A DNA stretch of 64,000 bases from NCBI GenBank assembly GCA_016703535.1, contig JADJBV010000002.1:1922001-1986000 (forward strand), given 5' to 3'. Every line of letters starts with the position of its first letter. Within the stretch, counting starts at the first letter, position 1. The notes beneath the pieces were generated by a model. The model was not told where the DNA came from. It made no database searches and saw only the letters and a list, made by a program, of their open reading frames with translations. The position numbers and the translations under genes were made by a program. The stretch is from Deltaproteobacteria bacterium. Lineage in GTDB: Bacteria > Myxococcota > Kuafuiibacteriia > Kuafuiibacteriales > Kuafuiibacteriaceae. Of the stretch, positions 18,778-29,289 are shown one piece after another.

Positions 18778-20652
18778 CTAACTCAGCTCCCAGACGGTGG
18801 TGTAGGCGCCGGCGGCCTCGAACCACTCGAGGAGCTCCCGGTAGAAGGTGTGCCCGCTCAAGGTGGCGCTGTCGCCGACCACCACCAGCTTGCGACGGGC
18901 CCGGGTCAAGGCGACGTTCATCCGCCGGACATCGGCGAGAAAACCGATCTGAGCTTGGTCGTTGGACCGGACGCAGGAGATCAAGATCGCCTCCTTTTCT
19001 CGGCCCTGAAAGCCATCGACGGTGTCGACCTCGACCGCCTCCGGCAGAAGTTCTCGCAGCAAGTTGGCTTGCGCCGCGTAGGGCGTGATCACGCCGAGCT
19101 GCTCGGGCTTCAAGCCCAGGGCCAACAGCTGCTGGCCCAAGCGGGCGGTCACCTCGGCCTCTTCGGGGTTGGCCCGGCTTTCGCCGTCGGCCCCCACTCG
19201 TTCTTGGTGCCCGGCGCCGGCGGTGTCCACAAACAGCAGCGGCGTTTCGGTCAGGGGCGTCCGTTCGATCCCCGGAAGATCGACCAAGAGGTGCTCTCGC
19301 ACCGAGGGCGCGGCCACGATCCCGCCGTCGTAGAGGGCCAAGGAGGAGTAGCCCATGATCTGTTCGTGCATCCGGTACTGGACGCCCAAACGTCGGCTGA
19401 TGGCGTCGCCATAACGGGCGTGGAGGCGTTCGAAGAGGCTGACGCCCAAACCCCGGGCCCCGGCCTCGGGTGAGATCACCGTGGGGGGCAGCTGCAGGTG
19501 ATCGCCGGCCAAGACCACCTTGTCGCCGTGGAGGATCGGCGCCCAGGTGGCGGGTTCGGTGGCCTGGCAGGCCTCGTCGACCACCACCCGATCGAAGCGG
19601 CGGCCCTTGAGTTGGCTGTCGTCGAAGGTGCAGGTTGCGCCCACGATCTGGGCCTGATCCAAGATCCGTTCGACCGCCATCGCCTCCAAACGCCGGGCGT
19701 CGGCGAAGCGCTCCCTCGCCTCTCGCTCCATGGCCGCCTTTTCCCCGGGCGCGGGCTTGGCCCGAGTCCACTTGTGGGCTTTGCGGCGGAGCTGGAGGGC
19801 CTCCTTCACCAGGTTGCGGGAGATCCGGACCTCTTCGCTCTCTTCGACCAAGACCGACAACACTCGGCCCTCGACCTCGGGCAACACCCGGGCCGGGTGA
19901 CCCAGGCGGACCGGCAAAAGGCCCCGGGCCAACAAGCGCTCGAGGAGGTTGTCCACCGCCAGGTTGGAGGGGGCGGTGACCAAGATCCGCTCTCCCCGGG
20001 CCGCGGCTTGGACGATCAACTCCACCACCGCGGTGGTCTTGCCGGTGCCCGGGGGCCCGTGGATCAAGGCCCAGTCCGGGGCGTGCAAGGCAAATTGCAC
20101 CGCCGCCGCTTGGGTGGGATCCAGGTTTGGCGTGGGCTGGGGCTCCGGCTCTTCGCCTACGCCCAGGGCTCGTTCGCCGGCGCCGATCTGCTTGAGCTCG
20201 GCGAGCCGGTTCTTTTGGGCGCCCTCCAACCGGCGCAGGGTGCGGAGCAGACGATCGGTGGTGATCTCGTCGGCCGACCGATCGACCCGAAAGGTGGCCT
20301 CCAGATCCAGCTCGGCCGCTTCGTCGCCCACCGCCACCTTGAGGTGTTCGGCGCTCTTTTGGACCACCACCCCGCGTAGGCCTTGAGGACCGGTGGGCGT
20401 TTGCACCCGCACCGGATCACCGGCCTGGATCCGGACCCGCGGCAGGGCCAGGCTCCGGTTGCGTTTCCTCAAGGTGAGGATGGTCAGGCCCCCGAGGCCC
20501 GGGCCTTCGTCGATCACCACCAGATCGATCAGGCTCTGACCCGCTTGTTCGGCTTGGTGGGCGGTGAGCTGGGCCAGATCGGCCTGGGCCCGTTCGGCTT
20601 GGGCCCGGGCCTCCAGGGTCAAGAGCTCGGCCAGCTCCTGCTCCCGGGTCAC
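18778..20652 (-). CDS. Superfamily 1 DNA/RNA helicase (UPF1/IGHMBP2-like)
   Basis: A protein of 624 residues. An N-terminal beta-rich region of about 150 residues precedes two RecA-like domains: Walker A GPPGTGKTT near residue 200, TAPSNLAVDNL (motif Ia), VVVDEACQATEP (motif II, DEAC), GDHLQLPPT (motif III), QYRMHEQI (motif IV), TVDGFQGREKE (motif V) and NVALTRARRKLVVVGD (motif VI). This set is diagnostic of the UPF1-like SF1B group. The GTG start overlaps the TGA of the upstream DUF4340-type gene by 4 bases, so it is the last gene of the Gld-type operon. It may act on RNA or single-stranded DNA; substrate not determined. Confidence 0.92.
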   Translation of the reverse strand: MTREQELAELLTLEARAQAERAQADLAQLTAHQAEQAGQSLIDLVVIDEGPGLGGLTILTLRKRNRSLALPRVRIQAGDPVRVQTPTGPQGLRGVVVQKSAEHLKVAVGDEAAELDLEATFRVDRSADEITTDRLLRTLRRLEGAQKNRLAELKQIGAGERALGVGEEPEPQPTPNLDPTQAAAVQFALHAPDWALIHGPPGTGKTTAVVELIVQAAARGERILVTAPSNLAVDNLLERLLARGLLPVRLGHPARVLPEVEGRVLSVLVEESEEVRISRNLVKEALQLRRKAHKWTRAKPAPGEKAAMEREARERFADARRLEAMAVERILDQAQIVGATCTFDDSQLKGRRFDRVVVDEACQATEPATWAPILHGDKVVLAGDHLQLPPTVISPEAGARGLGVSLFERLHARYGDAISRRLGVQYRMHEQIMGYSSLALYDGGIVAAPSVREHLLVDLPGIERTPLTETPLLFVDTAGAGHQERVGADGESRANPEEAEVTARLGQQLLALGLKPEQLGVITPYAAQANLLRELLPEAVEVDTVDGFQGREKEAILISCVRSNDQAQIGFLADVRRMNVALTRARRKLVVVGDSATLSGHTFYRELLEWFEAAGAYTTVWELS

Positions 20653-21602
20653 GGGGCCATGATGGTGCCGAGATCTTTCTCGAGCTGTTCGGTGGTGAAG
20701 CGCGAGATCTTCACCGGCAGGTGGGTGGCGGTGGAGGACGCGAAATATTCGGCGTCCTTGCCGTCACCCTTCTTGAGCAACTTCACGGTGCCCAGGTTCT
20801 TGTCCTCTTCGCCGAACCAGGTCGCCTCCAAGAGGGTGGCCGCCCCTTCGATGGCCTTGGCGTCGTCGAGGTAGTCGGTGGCGGTCAACTTGTCGAGTTT
20901 GTCCAGGTAGTTGCCCAGGGTCTCGTTTTTTTCGTCGGGCGTGGCCTCGTTGGCCCAAAACGCGTCTTTGCCGCCGGCCTTGTTCCGCTGCAGCGCCACC
21001 TTGGTCTTGCCGCCGGCGACCAAACTCACCTTCTCCACCTGGTCCAGCTTGGCGGTTCGCAACTTGCGTTGCATGTATTTGCCTTCCGGGTACTCGAGGT
21101 CGCCCAAGATCTTGGAGGCCACCAAATAGACCTCGTTGCCGCCCTTGGCCTTCAGGTAGTGGTCCCGGGCGCCCGAGGTCCGGCCGCCGATCTCGAACTC
21201 CTTTTGGCTGCCGCCGTAGTTCAACACCAACCGGCGCTCCGGCTTCTGGAGTTTGGTCTCTTCGAACTCCTTGCCGGCCAGGTCTTTGCCAAGGCTGCGG
21301 AGGGCTTTAAAAGGCGCAAATCCTTCGATCAACTTGTCGGTCTCTTCGTTGCCGGCGAAGGACCGCTTGCGCTTTCGGACCTCGACCTCGAACCAGCCGT
21401 ACTTTTGGCCGTCGGCCTCCCGGAGGCTCACCGCCACCGTTTGGGTCTTGGCGTACAGGACGATCTCCTGGAGGGCGTCCTTCTTCTGGTCAACGATGGT
21501 CACGGCCTCGGTCGTGCCGGCCTCTTCCTTTTTGGTGTACGAGAGGTAGGCGCCGACCAACAACAACGCCAGGGTCGCGCCCCAGATCTTGATCTCGTTC
21601 AT
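20649..21602 (-). CDS. DUF4340-type membrane-anchored protein of the Gld-like ABC operon
   Basis: A protein of 317 residues from the ATG at 21602, which overlaps the TGA of the upstream gene (ATGA). One N-terminal membrane helix (IWGATLALLLVGAYLSY) anchors a Lys- and Glu-rich exported domain made largely of beta strands. Size, order and position directly after a GldG-type gene fit the DUF4340 family. The role is unknown but presumably extracytoplasmic and tied to the transporter. The in-frame extension to 21770 overlaps the upstream coding region and is not used. Confidence 0.8.
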   Translation of the reverse strand: MNEIKIWGATLALLLVGAYLSYTKKEEAGTTEAVTIVDQKKDALQEIVLYAKTQTVAVSLREADGQKYGWFEVEVRKRKRSFAGNEETDKLIEGFAPFKALRSLGKDLAGKEFEETKLQKPERRLVLNYGGSQKEFEIGGRTSGARDHYLKAKGGNEVYLVASKILGDLEYPEGKYMQRKLRTAKLDQVEKVSLVAGGKTKVALQRNKAGGKDAFWANEATPDEKNETLGNYLDKLDKLTATDYLDDAKAIEGAATLLEATWFGEEDKNLGTVKLLKKGDGKDAEYFASSTATHLPVKISRFTTEQLEKDLGTIMAP

Positions 21603-23425
21603 GACTTCCGCCTCCGCCGCGTCGCCACCCAACCGAGCCCGAGCACCAAGCCCGGGAAGCCAAAGGTGGTCCCGTAGAAGATCAACGAGTCCTCGTCCTT
21701 CATGTGTTTGATCTTCACGTCCTCCTCGGCGACCGTTGGCGCCACCGCCTCTTCGCTCTTGCTGAGCCAAAGCACCACGTCCCGGAAGAGGTAGAGGTTG
21801 CCTTCGTTGAGGCCCAACAGGGCGTCGCTAAACACGTCGGCGTCCGCCAACACGAAGATCCGAGTTTCGTCCTCTTTTTTGCTGGTGGTGGAGGTCCGGG
21901 TGACGGCCGCGGCCAAACCGTAGAGCTCCTTCTTTTCGGTCGGGTCGAAGACCAGGTCGCCGTCGAGGTCCCGGAAGGTGTCCTCCAATGCGGTGATCAC
22001 CAGGTCGGTCTTCACCCGCTCCAGCTTGCCCTCCTCGACCTTCTCCAAGGAGCCGGTTTTGCCGAACAAGGTCACCAGCTGGCCCGAGTTCCGGGTCATG
22101 GTGGTCACCGACTCGTGGGAAGAATATTTATTGGAATATACTGAATAGACGTCGGCGCTGGTCCGGGTCAGGGGTGCGTTGGCCCGTTCGTTCCCCAGGA
22201 TGGTCTTGTCGAACTTCAGGCCCAAAGGCCCGAGCAGTTCGGCCAAAACTTGCCCGTCCCGTTCACCCTCCAGGGCCACCAAAAGGCGTAGGCCCTTTTC
22301 GGTGGCGGCCTTGAGGGTCTCCAACTCCGCCGGCAACAACGCCTTCTCCGGGCCCAGCAAGACGATCAAGGCCGCGTCTTTGGGCACCTGGGCGCCCAAG
22401 CCGTCGGCGATGGTCAAAGGCTTGACCGTATATTGCCAGGCCTCGAGCTGCTTCTTGATCAACTTGGCCGGGGACCGTTGGTCTTCCTTGTCCGGGGTGT
22501 CGGTGGCCCGTTCGCCGTGGCCGCCGATGAAGTAGGCCACCTTCTTTTGGGAGGTCACCTTGATCAGCGCCTTGAGGAAGTTCTGATCCAGGCGCCGCAA
22601 GGAAGACTTGGCCGAGCGGAGTTGAGTGCCGAGCCGGATCTTGTCGGTGGTCTTTTCGTGCATCACCACCACGAAGCCGTTTTCGGTGACGTCGGCCTCT
22701 TTGGCCAAGGGGCCCGACAAGGCGTGATCGACCCGCTCCACCGTAACGTTGGCGCTGAGCCTCTGGATGGGCTCCAGGTAACGCAAGACGGTCTCGGCGA
22801 CCTCGTTGGCCTTGGGGAAAAACAAGATCACCCGCACCGGCTTGGTCAGGTCCCGCACCGTGGTCCGGGTCGGATCGCTGAGCTGCACCAGGTTGGCCGC
22901 CGAAAGCTCGAACTTCCCGTCGTGGCGGCTGGCCAGGTAGTTGGCGAAGAAGAGGCAACACAAAAACAGGGCCAAAGCGACGCCCCGGCTGTAGGCCCGC
23001 TCCACCCGCCCCAACTCGTAGCGCTCGATGAAGGCCACTGGGGCCACCGCGGTTTCGATGGCCACCACCGGGATCAGGCCCAAGACCATGGTGATCGGCC
23101 AAACCGCCCACAACACGGCTCGCATCCGTTCGTTGGTGGTCCCTTCACCCGAAAACACCGCCGGGATCAGGGCGTAGAGCGCCGCGCCCAGGGTCACCAA
23201 GGCGGTGGCGATCGCCAACTTTCGCAGCACCGCCTTTTTGTCGGCCGGCGCCGAGAGGAAGTCGTTGAGCCGCACCACCGTGGCCGCGCCCAGGAGCGCC
23301 GCCGCGATCGCCGCGAAGCTGAAGCGGGCCGTGTCCCCCCCCGAATAGACCCGCTCCCCCAAAAATAGGGCAAAAAGCCCAGCCGCCAGGGCCGCCGTCG
23401 GCCAAGCTTTGTGAATGCGCACCAT
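21599..23425 (-). CDS. GldG-family extracytoplasmic subunit of an ABC transporter
   Basis: A protein of 608 residues. About four membrane helices lie in the first 170 residues, then a long exported domain with the GldG/IFT52-like fold (RVILFFPKANEVAETVLRYL; KVAYFIGGHGERATD; ALIVLLGPEKAL), and a last membrane helix near the Arg-rich C terminus. The ATG at 23425 has GGAGG at 23434-23438, 8 bases upstream, and starts 2 bases after the permease stop; an in-frame GTG at 23440 would overlap the permease. A short AT-rich patch near 22120-22146 encodes Tyr, Asn and Lys with codons rare here. Works with the two genes upstream. Confidence 0.85.
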   Translation of the reverse strand: MVRIHKAWPTAALAAGLFALFLGERVYSGGDTARFSFAAIAAALLGAATVVRLNDFLSAPADKKAVLRKLAIATALVTLGAALYALIPAVFSGEGTTNERMRAVLWAVWPITMVLGLIPVVAIETAVAPVAFIERYELGRVERAYSRGVALALFLCCLFFANYLASRHDGKFELSAANLVQLSDPTRTTVRDLTKPVRVILFFPKANEVAETVLRYLEPIQRLSANVTVERVDHALSGPLAKEADVTENGFVVVMHEKTTDKIRLGTQLRSAKSSLRRLDQNFLKALIKVTSQKKVAYFIGGHGERATDTPDKEDQRSPAKLIKKQLEAWQYTVKPLTIADGLGAQVPKDAALIVLLGPEKALLPAELETLKAATEKGLRLLVALEGERDGQVLAELLGPLGLKFDKTILGNERANAPLTRTSADVYSVYSNKYSSHESVTTMTRNSGQLVTLFGKTGSLEKVEEGKLERVKTDLVITALEDTFRDLDGDLVFDPTEKKELYGLAAAVTRTSTTSKKEDETRIFVLADADVFSDALLGLNEGNLYLFRDVVLWLSKSEEAVAPTVAEEDVKIKHMKDEDSLIFYGTTFGFPGLVLGLGWVATRRRRKS

Positions 23426-23427
23426 GG

Positions 23428-24183
23428 TCAGGCCCTCCACCGTCGTCCTTCGAGGACGTTCCGCGACAGGACCAAAAAGAAGGCCGTCACTGATAGATAA
23501 AAGACGACGTTCGAGGTGGAGACGTTGCCGTCCATGAAGGGGCGGAAGTGTTTGTCGTGGAGGGCCAGGTACCCGACCACGTCCCCGAGAGGCCCTTCGA
23601 CCACCCGGGCGGTCATCCAGAGGCTGAGCATCACCACGGTGATCACCCCGGCGACGATGGCCGCCACCAGCTGCGACTTGACCACTGTCGAGCCGAAGAG
23701 GCCGATGGCGATGCTGGAGGAGCCGATCAGGAGCAGCCCCAGGTACCCGGCGAAGACGTGGCCCAGCGAGATCTTGCCGCTGTAGAGCACCAAGGCCGGC
23801 ATGTAGATGGTCAGCAGCAGGAACAAGGCCAAAGAGGCCAACGCCGAAAAATACTTGGCGATGATGATCTGCCCATCCGTAAGGGACGAGGTGGTCAAGA
23901 GCGGCAAGGTGCCGGCCGCCCGCTCCTCGGCGATCAGCCGCATCGACAACAAGATGCCCGCGGTGATGGTCGTCCCCGAGGTGTAGAAGAAGTAGTCCGA
24001 CAACACGTCCGCCGAATAACGCGGTGAACTGCCGAGGGCGAATACATTGAATAGAAGGCCGGACAACAACAACATCGCCGCCGCGATGACGTAGCCGGCC
24101 CAGGTGCTCAGGTATTGGCCGAGCTCCCGCTTCACGATCAACTTCACGCCCGAGAAGGCGCTGGGTTTGACTCTAGTGCTCAT
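23428..24183 (-). CDS. ABC transporter permease (GldF-like)
   Basis: A protein of 251 residues with six hydrophobic segments, starting with a cytosolic stretch (LIVKRELGQYLSTWAGYVIA) characteristic of ABC-2-type permeases. The phrase EERAAGTLPLLTTSSLTDGQIIIAKY is typical of this family. It lies 3 bases after the ATPase gene and directly before the GldG-type gene, matching the gld order. The role in gliding known from Bacteroidetes should not be assumed here. Confidence 0.87.
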   Translation of the reverse strand: MSTRVKPSAFSGVKLIVKRELGQYLSTWAGYVIAAAMLLLSGLLFNVFALGSSPRYSADVLSDYFFYTSGTTITAGILLSMRLIAEERAAGTLPLLTTSSLTDGQIIIAKYFSALASLALFLLLTIYMPALVLYSGKISLGHVFAGYLGLLLIGSSSIAIGLFGSTVVKSQLVAAIVAGVITVVMLSLWMTARVVEGPLGDVVGYLALHDKHFRPFMDGNVSTSNVVFYLSVTAFFLVLSRNVLEGRRWRA

Positions 24184-24186
24184 GGT

Positions 24187-25116
<930 letters not shown>

Positions 25117-25249
25117 TGGCCCACCCCTTTCGCGAATCGGCGTCCCTCCTATTGAAGAACGAGGGGGGCGTCAACCCTAAACCATCGGATTCTTGGGTGT
25201 TTCTTAGAGTCCCTTGTCAGCCGGCCCAAGGTGACCAAAAAGGAGGACC

Positions 25250-25900
25250 GTGACCGAACAATCCAGCCTCACCCTCTCCCGCGCCGCCGCCCTCGACAAG
25301 TTCCGAGGCTACGACCGGCTTTCGGTCCGGCAGAAGAAGAAGTGGTTGGAGATCCTGCTCTCCTTCGAGTTGAAGAACCGCTACCAGGTCTTCGATCAAT
25401 CCCAACAAGCCGTCCTCGAGGTGGCTGAGGTCGGCAGCGGCATTTGGCCCCTGCTAGGGCGCTTGTTCCTGGGCCCCTTCCGGGCCTTCACCGCCGAGGT
25501 GACCGATCTTTCGGTGGGGCGAGTGGCGCTCCGTCTGCACCGGCGCTTTCGCTTCATCTTTCATCGCTTGGAGGTGAAGGCGGCTACCGGCGAAAGCCTG
25601 GGCGCCATCGAGATGCGCTGGAGTTGGTTGCGGCGGATCTACGACATCCAGGACGCGACGGGTCGGGTGGTGGCCCAACTCTACGGGCCCTTCCTCAAGC
25701 CCTGGACCTTCGAGGTGCGGGTCGGCGATCGAGTGGTCGGCCAGATCCAGAAGCGTTGGTCGGGCCTCGGCAAAGAGCTGTTCACCGACGCCGACAACTT
25801 TGGCGTCGACCTGGCGGGCCTCGAAGATCCGGCCCTCAAGGTGTTGGTCTTCGCCGCCACGGTGTTGGTGGACGTGGTGCACTTCGAGGCGGCCAAGTAG
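25250..25900 (+). CDS. Phospholipid scramblase-related (LURP/tubby-like) protein
   Basis: A protein of 216 residues. The C-terminal 170 residues match the scramblase-like fold: YDIQDATGRVVAQLYGP, then GQIQKRWSGLGKELFTDADNFGVDL and a hydrophobic last helix (VLVFAATVLVDVVHF). AGGAGG lies at 25241-25246, 3 bases before the GTG, a short spacing, but no better start is visible. Its TAG is followed immediately by the ATG of the penicillin acylase gene, so the two are likely cotranscribed. Membrane binding or lipid contact is inferred from the family. Confidence 0.8.
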   Translation: MTEQSSLTLSRAAALDKFRGYDRLSVRQKKKWLEILLSFELKNRYQVFDQSQQAVLEVAEVGSGIWPLLGRLFLGPFRAFTAEVTDLSVGRVALRLHRRFRFIFHRLEVKAATGESLGAIEMRWSWLRRIYDIQDATGRVVAQLYGPFLKPWTFEVRVGDRVVGQIQKRWSGLGKELFTDADNFGVDLAGLEDPALKVLVFAATVLVDVVHFEAAK

Positions 25901-28216
25901 ATGAGTCGTTGGGTCTGGCGGGTCGGCCTGACGTTGTTGGTGGTGGTGGGGCTCGGCCTTTTGGGCGGCGCCTGGTGGGTGAAGCGGCAGGGGGTCGGGC
26001 CCGGGGATTGGGGCGACTATTCGACCGCCAGGGTTGAGTTCGACGCCCACGGGATCCCGACCATCGGCGCCAGTGGATGGATCCCGGCGGTCGAGGCCCA
26101 AGGTTATGTGGTGGCCTCGGATCGTTTCTTCCACATGGACCTCTTGCGGCGGGCCGCGGGAGGCCGTTTGGCCGAGGTTTTTGGATCAGATCTGGTCCCT
26201 TTGGACACCCGGCGACGGCAGGAGGACTGGTTGGGCGCCGCCGACCGGGCCTGGCTGGCGGCCACCCCCGAAGAACGGGAGTACCTGGAGGCCTACGCCC
26301 GGGGCGTCAACGACTACCTAAAACGCAACCCGGGTCGCGTCGGCATTGAATATACGATATTGGGTATAACACCCGAACCCTGGTCCCCCCGGGACAGCTT
26401 GCTGGTGTTGATCTTGATGGGTGAACAGCTGGCGACCTCGGCGCCGGGCGAGGCCTTGAGCTCCCGTTGGCAAGACGCCTTGCCGGCCGAGTGGTACAAC
26501 TTCCTCTTCCCCACCGACCACCCCTGGAACCAGCCCCTCTTCGGCGAAAAACCTCGGGACCGGCCCGCCTTGCCAGAGCGCCGTTTGCCCAACGCGCCGA
26601 TCACCACCACCCGGGTCGAACCGCGGCTGCCGGTGGACACCACCTTGGCGGAGCTCGGTTTGGCCAGCCGCGGGGAAGGGGCCAGCAACAACTGGGGCTG
26701 GTGCCGGGGTGAAGAGTGTTACCTGGCCAACGATCCCCACCTGGCCGCTACCGTGCCTCACCTTTGGTACGCGGTGCGGATCAAGGTCGCCGCCGACGAC
26801 TGGGTGGTGGGCGTGGCCTTGCCCGGGATCCCGGGGGTCACCTTGGGCATGAACGCCCACTTGGCCTGGGCCTTCACCAACGTCGGCGAAGACGTGGACG
26901 ACTACCTAAAAGAGACCTTGAGCGAAGACGGCCAACGTTACGTGTTGCGCCTCGAGGCGGGTCAGCCGGTGTGGGCCGACGTCGAGACCCGGACCGAAAA
27001 GATCCGGGTCAAGGGTGGGCCAGACGTCGAGGTGCTTTGTCGCCGCACCGCCCGGGGGCCGCTGGGCCCTCGTGAACACCTGAACGGCGAATACGCCCGC
27101 AAGTGGTTGCCGCTCCAGCCGGGGGCGCTGCACCTGCCCCTCGGGATCCACCGGGCCAAAAACTGGGACGAACTCAACCTGGCCCTCGATCAGATGAAGG
27201 TGCCGGCCCAGAACGTGTTGATGCTCGATCGCCTAGGCAACCTGGGTTACCGGGCCTCGGGCACCGGCATCGATCGAAGGATCAGCGGGCGACGCCCCCA
27301 ACCGGCCACCGAAGGCGACTGGCTCGGCCTCTTGCCGCCCGAAACTCGCCCTCGCATCTACTACTACCTGCGCGGTGAAGGTGCGGTCTCCAGCAGCGTG
27401 GCCCGGAGCATCGCCACCGCCAACGAGCGGATCTGGGTCGACGCGTTTGGACACGGCTGGGCTCAGGACCTCCGCAAAGATCGGATCCGCCGGGTGTTGG
27501 AGTCGAAGGATCACTTCAGCCAAGCCGAAATGACCGCGCTGCAGCTGGACACCCAAAGCCGGGCCCACCAGCTGCTGCTCCGCTGGATCGCTGAGCGAGC
27601 CCGGGTCGAGGGCCCGGCGGTGGAGCCGCTGCTGGCGCGCTGGAAATCCTGGGACGGGGACACCGGCGCCGATCCCGAGACGTATACTGAAGCGATCGAG
27701 GCTCAGGACGAGCTGATGCACATCTGCCTCGACCGGGTCCGGGGCCACCTTTTGCCCGCCGAGGCCCAAGCGCTCCCCTACGAAACCCGCCAACCCAGCG
27801 CCTGGCTGATCACCATGCTCGAAGATTCGGAGGGGCCCGCGGTCTTCGGCCTCGATCCCGACGAACTCGCCGATCACCTGGTGAAGACCGTGTTGGCCAA
27901 GGCCAAAGACCGGGTCCCGCACCCCATGAGCAACCGCTGGCGGGCCCAACACCCCTTGGCCAAGGTGCCGGTGATCGGCGCCTATTTTGCGGTCGACGAA
28001 CCACCCCAGGTCGGCTCTCACCCGGTGCCACGGGTGGAGTCCCCCAAATACGGCGCCTCGACCCGTTTGGTGTGGAACCTGGCCCACCCCGAAGAGAGCA
28101 CCTGGATCACGCCGGTCGGCCAGTCGGGCCACCTGGGCTCGCCCCACTATCGAGATCTGCAGCCGATCTGGCATGCCGGACAGACGCTGAAGGTCTTCCC
28201 GCCGGACTGGTTCTGA
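25901..28216 (+). CDS. Penicillin acylase-family N-terminal nucleophile hydrolase
   Basis: A protein of 771 residues. An N-terminal hydrophobic segment (residues 8-28) is a signal or membrane anchor. The alpha-chain region has the phrase FDAHGIPTIGA...AQGYVVASDRFFHMDLLRRAAGGRLAE. Autoproteolysis should occur before Ser262 in GASNNWGW, the new N-terminal nucleophile of this family. NVGEDVDDY and the late PVGQSGHLGSPHYRD also fit. Likely periplasmic; substrate could be a beta-lactam, an acyl-homoserine lactone or another amide, which the sequence does not reveal. An AT-rich stretch near 26345-26370 stands out from the local composition. Confidence 0.9.
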   Translation: MSRWVWRVGLTLLVVVGLGLLGGAWWVKRQGVGPGDWGDYSTARVEFDAHGIPTIGASGWIPAVEAQGYVVASDRFFHMDLLRRAAGGRLAEVFGSDLVPLDTRRRQEDWLGAADRAWLAATPEEREYLEAYARGVNDYLKRNPGRVGIEYTILGITPEPWSPRDSLLVLILMGEQLATSAPGEALSSRWQDALPAEWYNFLFPTDHPWNQPLFGEKPRDRPALPERRLPNAPITTTRVEPRLPVDTTLAELGLASRGEGASNNWGWCRGEECYLANDPHLAATVPHLWYAVRIKVAADDWVVGVALPGIPGVTLGMNAHLAWAFTNVGEDVDDYLKETLSEDGQRYVLRLEAGQPVWADVETRTEKIRVKGGPDVEVLCRRTARGPLGPREHLNGEYARKWLPLQPGALHLPLGIHRAKNWDELNLALDQMKVPAQNVLMLDRLGNLGYRASGTGIDRRISGRRPQPATEGDWLGLLPPETRPRIYYYLRGEGAVSSSVARSIATANERIWVDAFGHGWAQDLRKDRIRRVLESKDHFSQAEMTALQLDTQSRAHQLLLRWIAERARVEGPAVEPLLARWKSWDGDTGADPETYTEAIEAQDELMHICLDRVRGHLLPAEAQALPYETRQPSAWLITMLEDSEGPAVFGLDPDELADHLVKTVLAKAKDRVPHPMSNRWRAQHPLAKVPVIGAYFAVDEPPQVGSHPVPRVESPKYGASTRLVWNLAHPEESTWITPVGQSGHLGSPHYRDLQPIWHAGQTLKVFPPDWF

Positions 28217-28218
28217 GA

Positions 28219-29289
28219 TCAGGCGAAGTGAGGCATCACCGCTTCGGCGAAGGTCCGTAGCGATCGATCGATGATCTCCAGGGGCACGGTCCCCATCTGC
28301 ATCACCAAGATCAGCTCGTCGACGCCCAACTCTTGAAAGCGCGCCACCGACTCCCGAGCGGCCACCGGATCACCGACGATGGTGGCCATCTGAGAGCCGG
28401 GTTGGTTGCGCATGGCCATCGCGTCCGCCAGATCCGCGGTATTCAGCGGATCTCGGGCGATCTTCAGCTCACCGGTCGGGCGATCACCACCCAGGTAATA
28501 ACGTTGTAGCGCCTCCAGGAAAAAGCGGGCGCCCCGGAAGCCGTAGGTGCAGGCCTCCCGATCGTCGGGCAAGACCAACGTGGCGGGGGTGCAGGCGAAG
28601 TGGTTGGTGACCTGCCGACCGATCGGGCGGGCGTTGGCCACCGCCTTTCGGTACTCCTCCAACTTTTGGCCCAGGTAGTCGTCGGTGCCGAAGGCGAAGT
28701 TCAGGGCCCCCAGGCCTAAGGCGCCCACGTTTTTGGCGGTGTCGGGCTTGCTGCAGGCCGCGAACATCGGCGGGTGAGGTTGTTGAACCGGCTTGGGTAC
28801 CACCTGGGTCGGCGGGATCTGAAAGTGGCGACCGGAGTAGCTGAAGACGTCGCTCGACCACATGCGGGGGATGATCTCGACCGCCTCCAGCCACTGGTCG
28901 TGGAGCGTCGCCAGATCGTTCTGGAAGGCCTCTTGTTCGACCCGGGACGACGACTTGCCCGAGCCCCAGTTGACCCGGCCCCCCGAGAGGAGGTCCAAGG
29001 TCGCGACCCGTTCGGCGACGCGGATCGGGTGGTTGTAGCGGTGGGGCAGAAGCGTTACGCCGTGGCCGATCCGGATCCGTTCGGTGCGGGCGGCCACGAA
29101 GGAGAGGAAGATCTCCGGCGCCGAAGAGTGGCTGTATTCGTAGAGGCCGTGGTGTTCGACGGCCCAGATGCAGTGGTAGCCGAGGTGGTCGGCCAAAACC
29201 GCCTGATCGACGCAGGCCCGGAACAACTCGGCCTCCTTGGCCCGAGACGGTTGGGAGAGCTGCATCTCGTAGAACAGCGAAAACTTCAC
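28219..29289 (-). CDS. LLM-class flavin-dependent monooxygenase (luciferase-like)
   Basis: A protein of 356 residues with a bacterial-luciferase-like TIM barrel: FYEMQL at the N terminus, WAVEHHGLYEYS, IRIGHGVTLLPHRYNHPIRVAERVATLDLLSGGRVNWGSG and a late VGDPVAARESVARF. The GTG at 29289 is chosen because AGGAGG lies at 29296-29301, 6 bases upstream, and because this GTG overlaps the TGA of the upstream gene (GTGA). The flavin would be supplied reduced by a partner; substrate unknown. Pairing with an SDR-SCP2 protein hints at a lipid-like substrate. Confidence 0.9.
   Translation of the reverse strand: MKFSLFYEMQLSQPSRAKEAELFRACVDQAVLADHLGYHCIWAVEHHGLYEYSHSSAPEIFLSFVAARTERIRIGHGVTLLPHRYNHPIRVAERVATLDLLSGGRVNWGSGKSSSRVEQEAFQNDLATLHDQWLEAVEIIPRMWSSDVFSYSGRHFQIPPTQVVPKPVQQPHPPMFAACSKPDTAKNVGALGLGALNFAFGTDDYLGQKLEEYRKAVANARPIGRQVTNHFACTPATLVLPDDREACTYGFRGARFFLEALQRYYLGGDRPTGELKIARDPLNTADLADAMAMRNQPGSQMATIVGDPVAARESVARFQELGVDELILVMQMGTVPLEIIDRSLRTFAEAVMPHFA

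Noticed and set aside
16787..19771. 994-residue minus-strand open frame
   Set aside because: It crosses the CARDB protein, a small plus-strand gene and the helicase in another frame; no recognisable domain.
22110..22150. AT-rich patches (also near 26345, 15930, 43255 and 45475) as possible regulatory sites
   Set aside because: All lie inside well-supported coding regions and are explained by runs of codons for Tyr, Ile, Asn and Lys; no shared longer motif was found.
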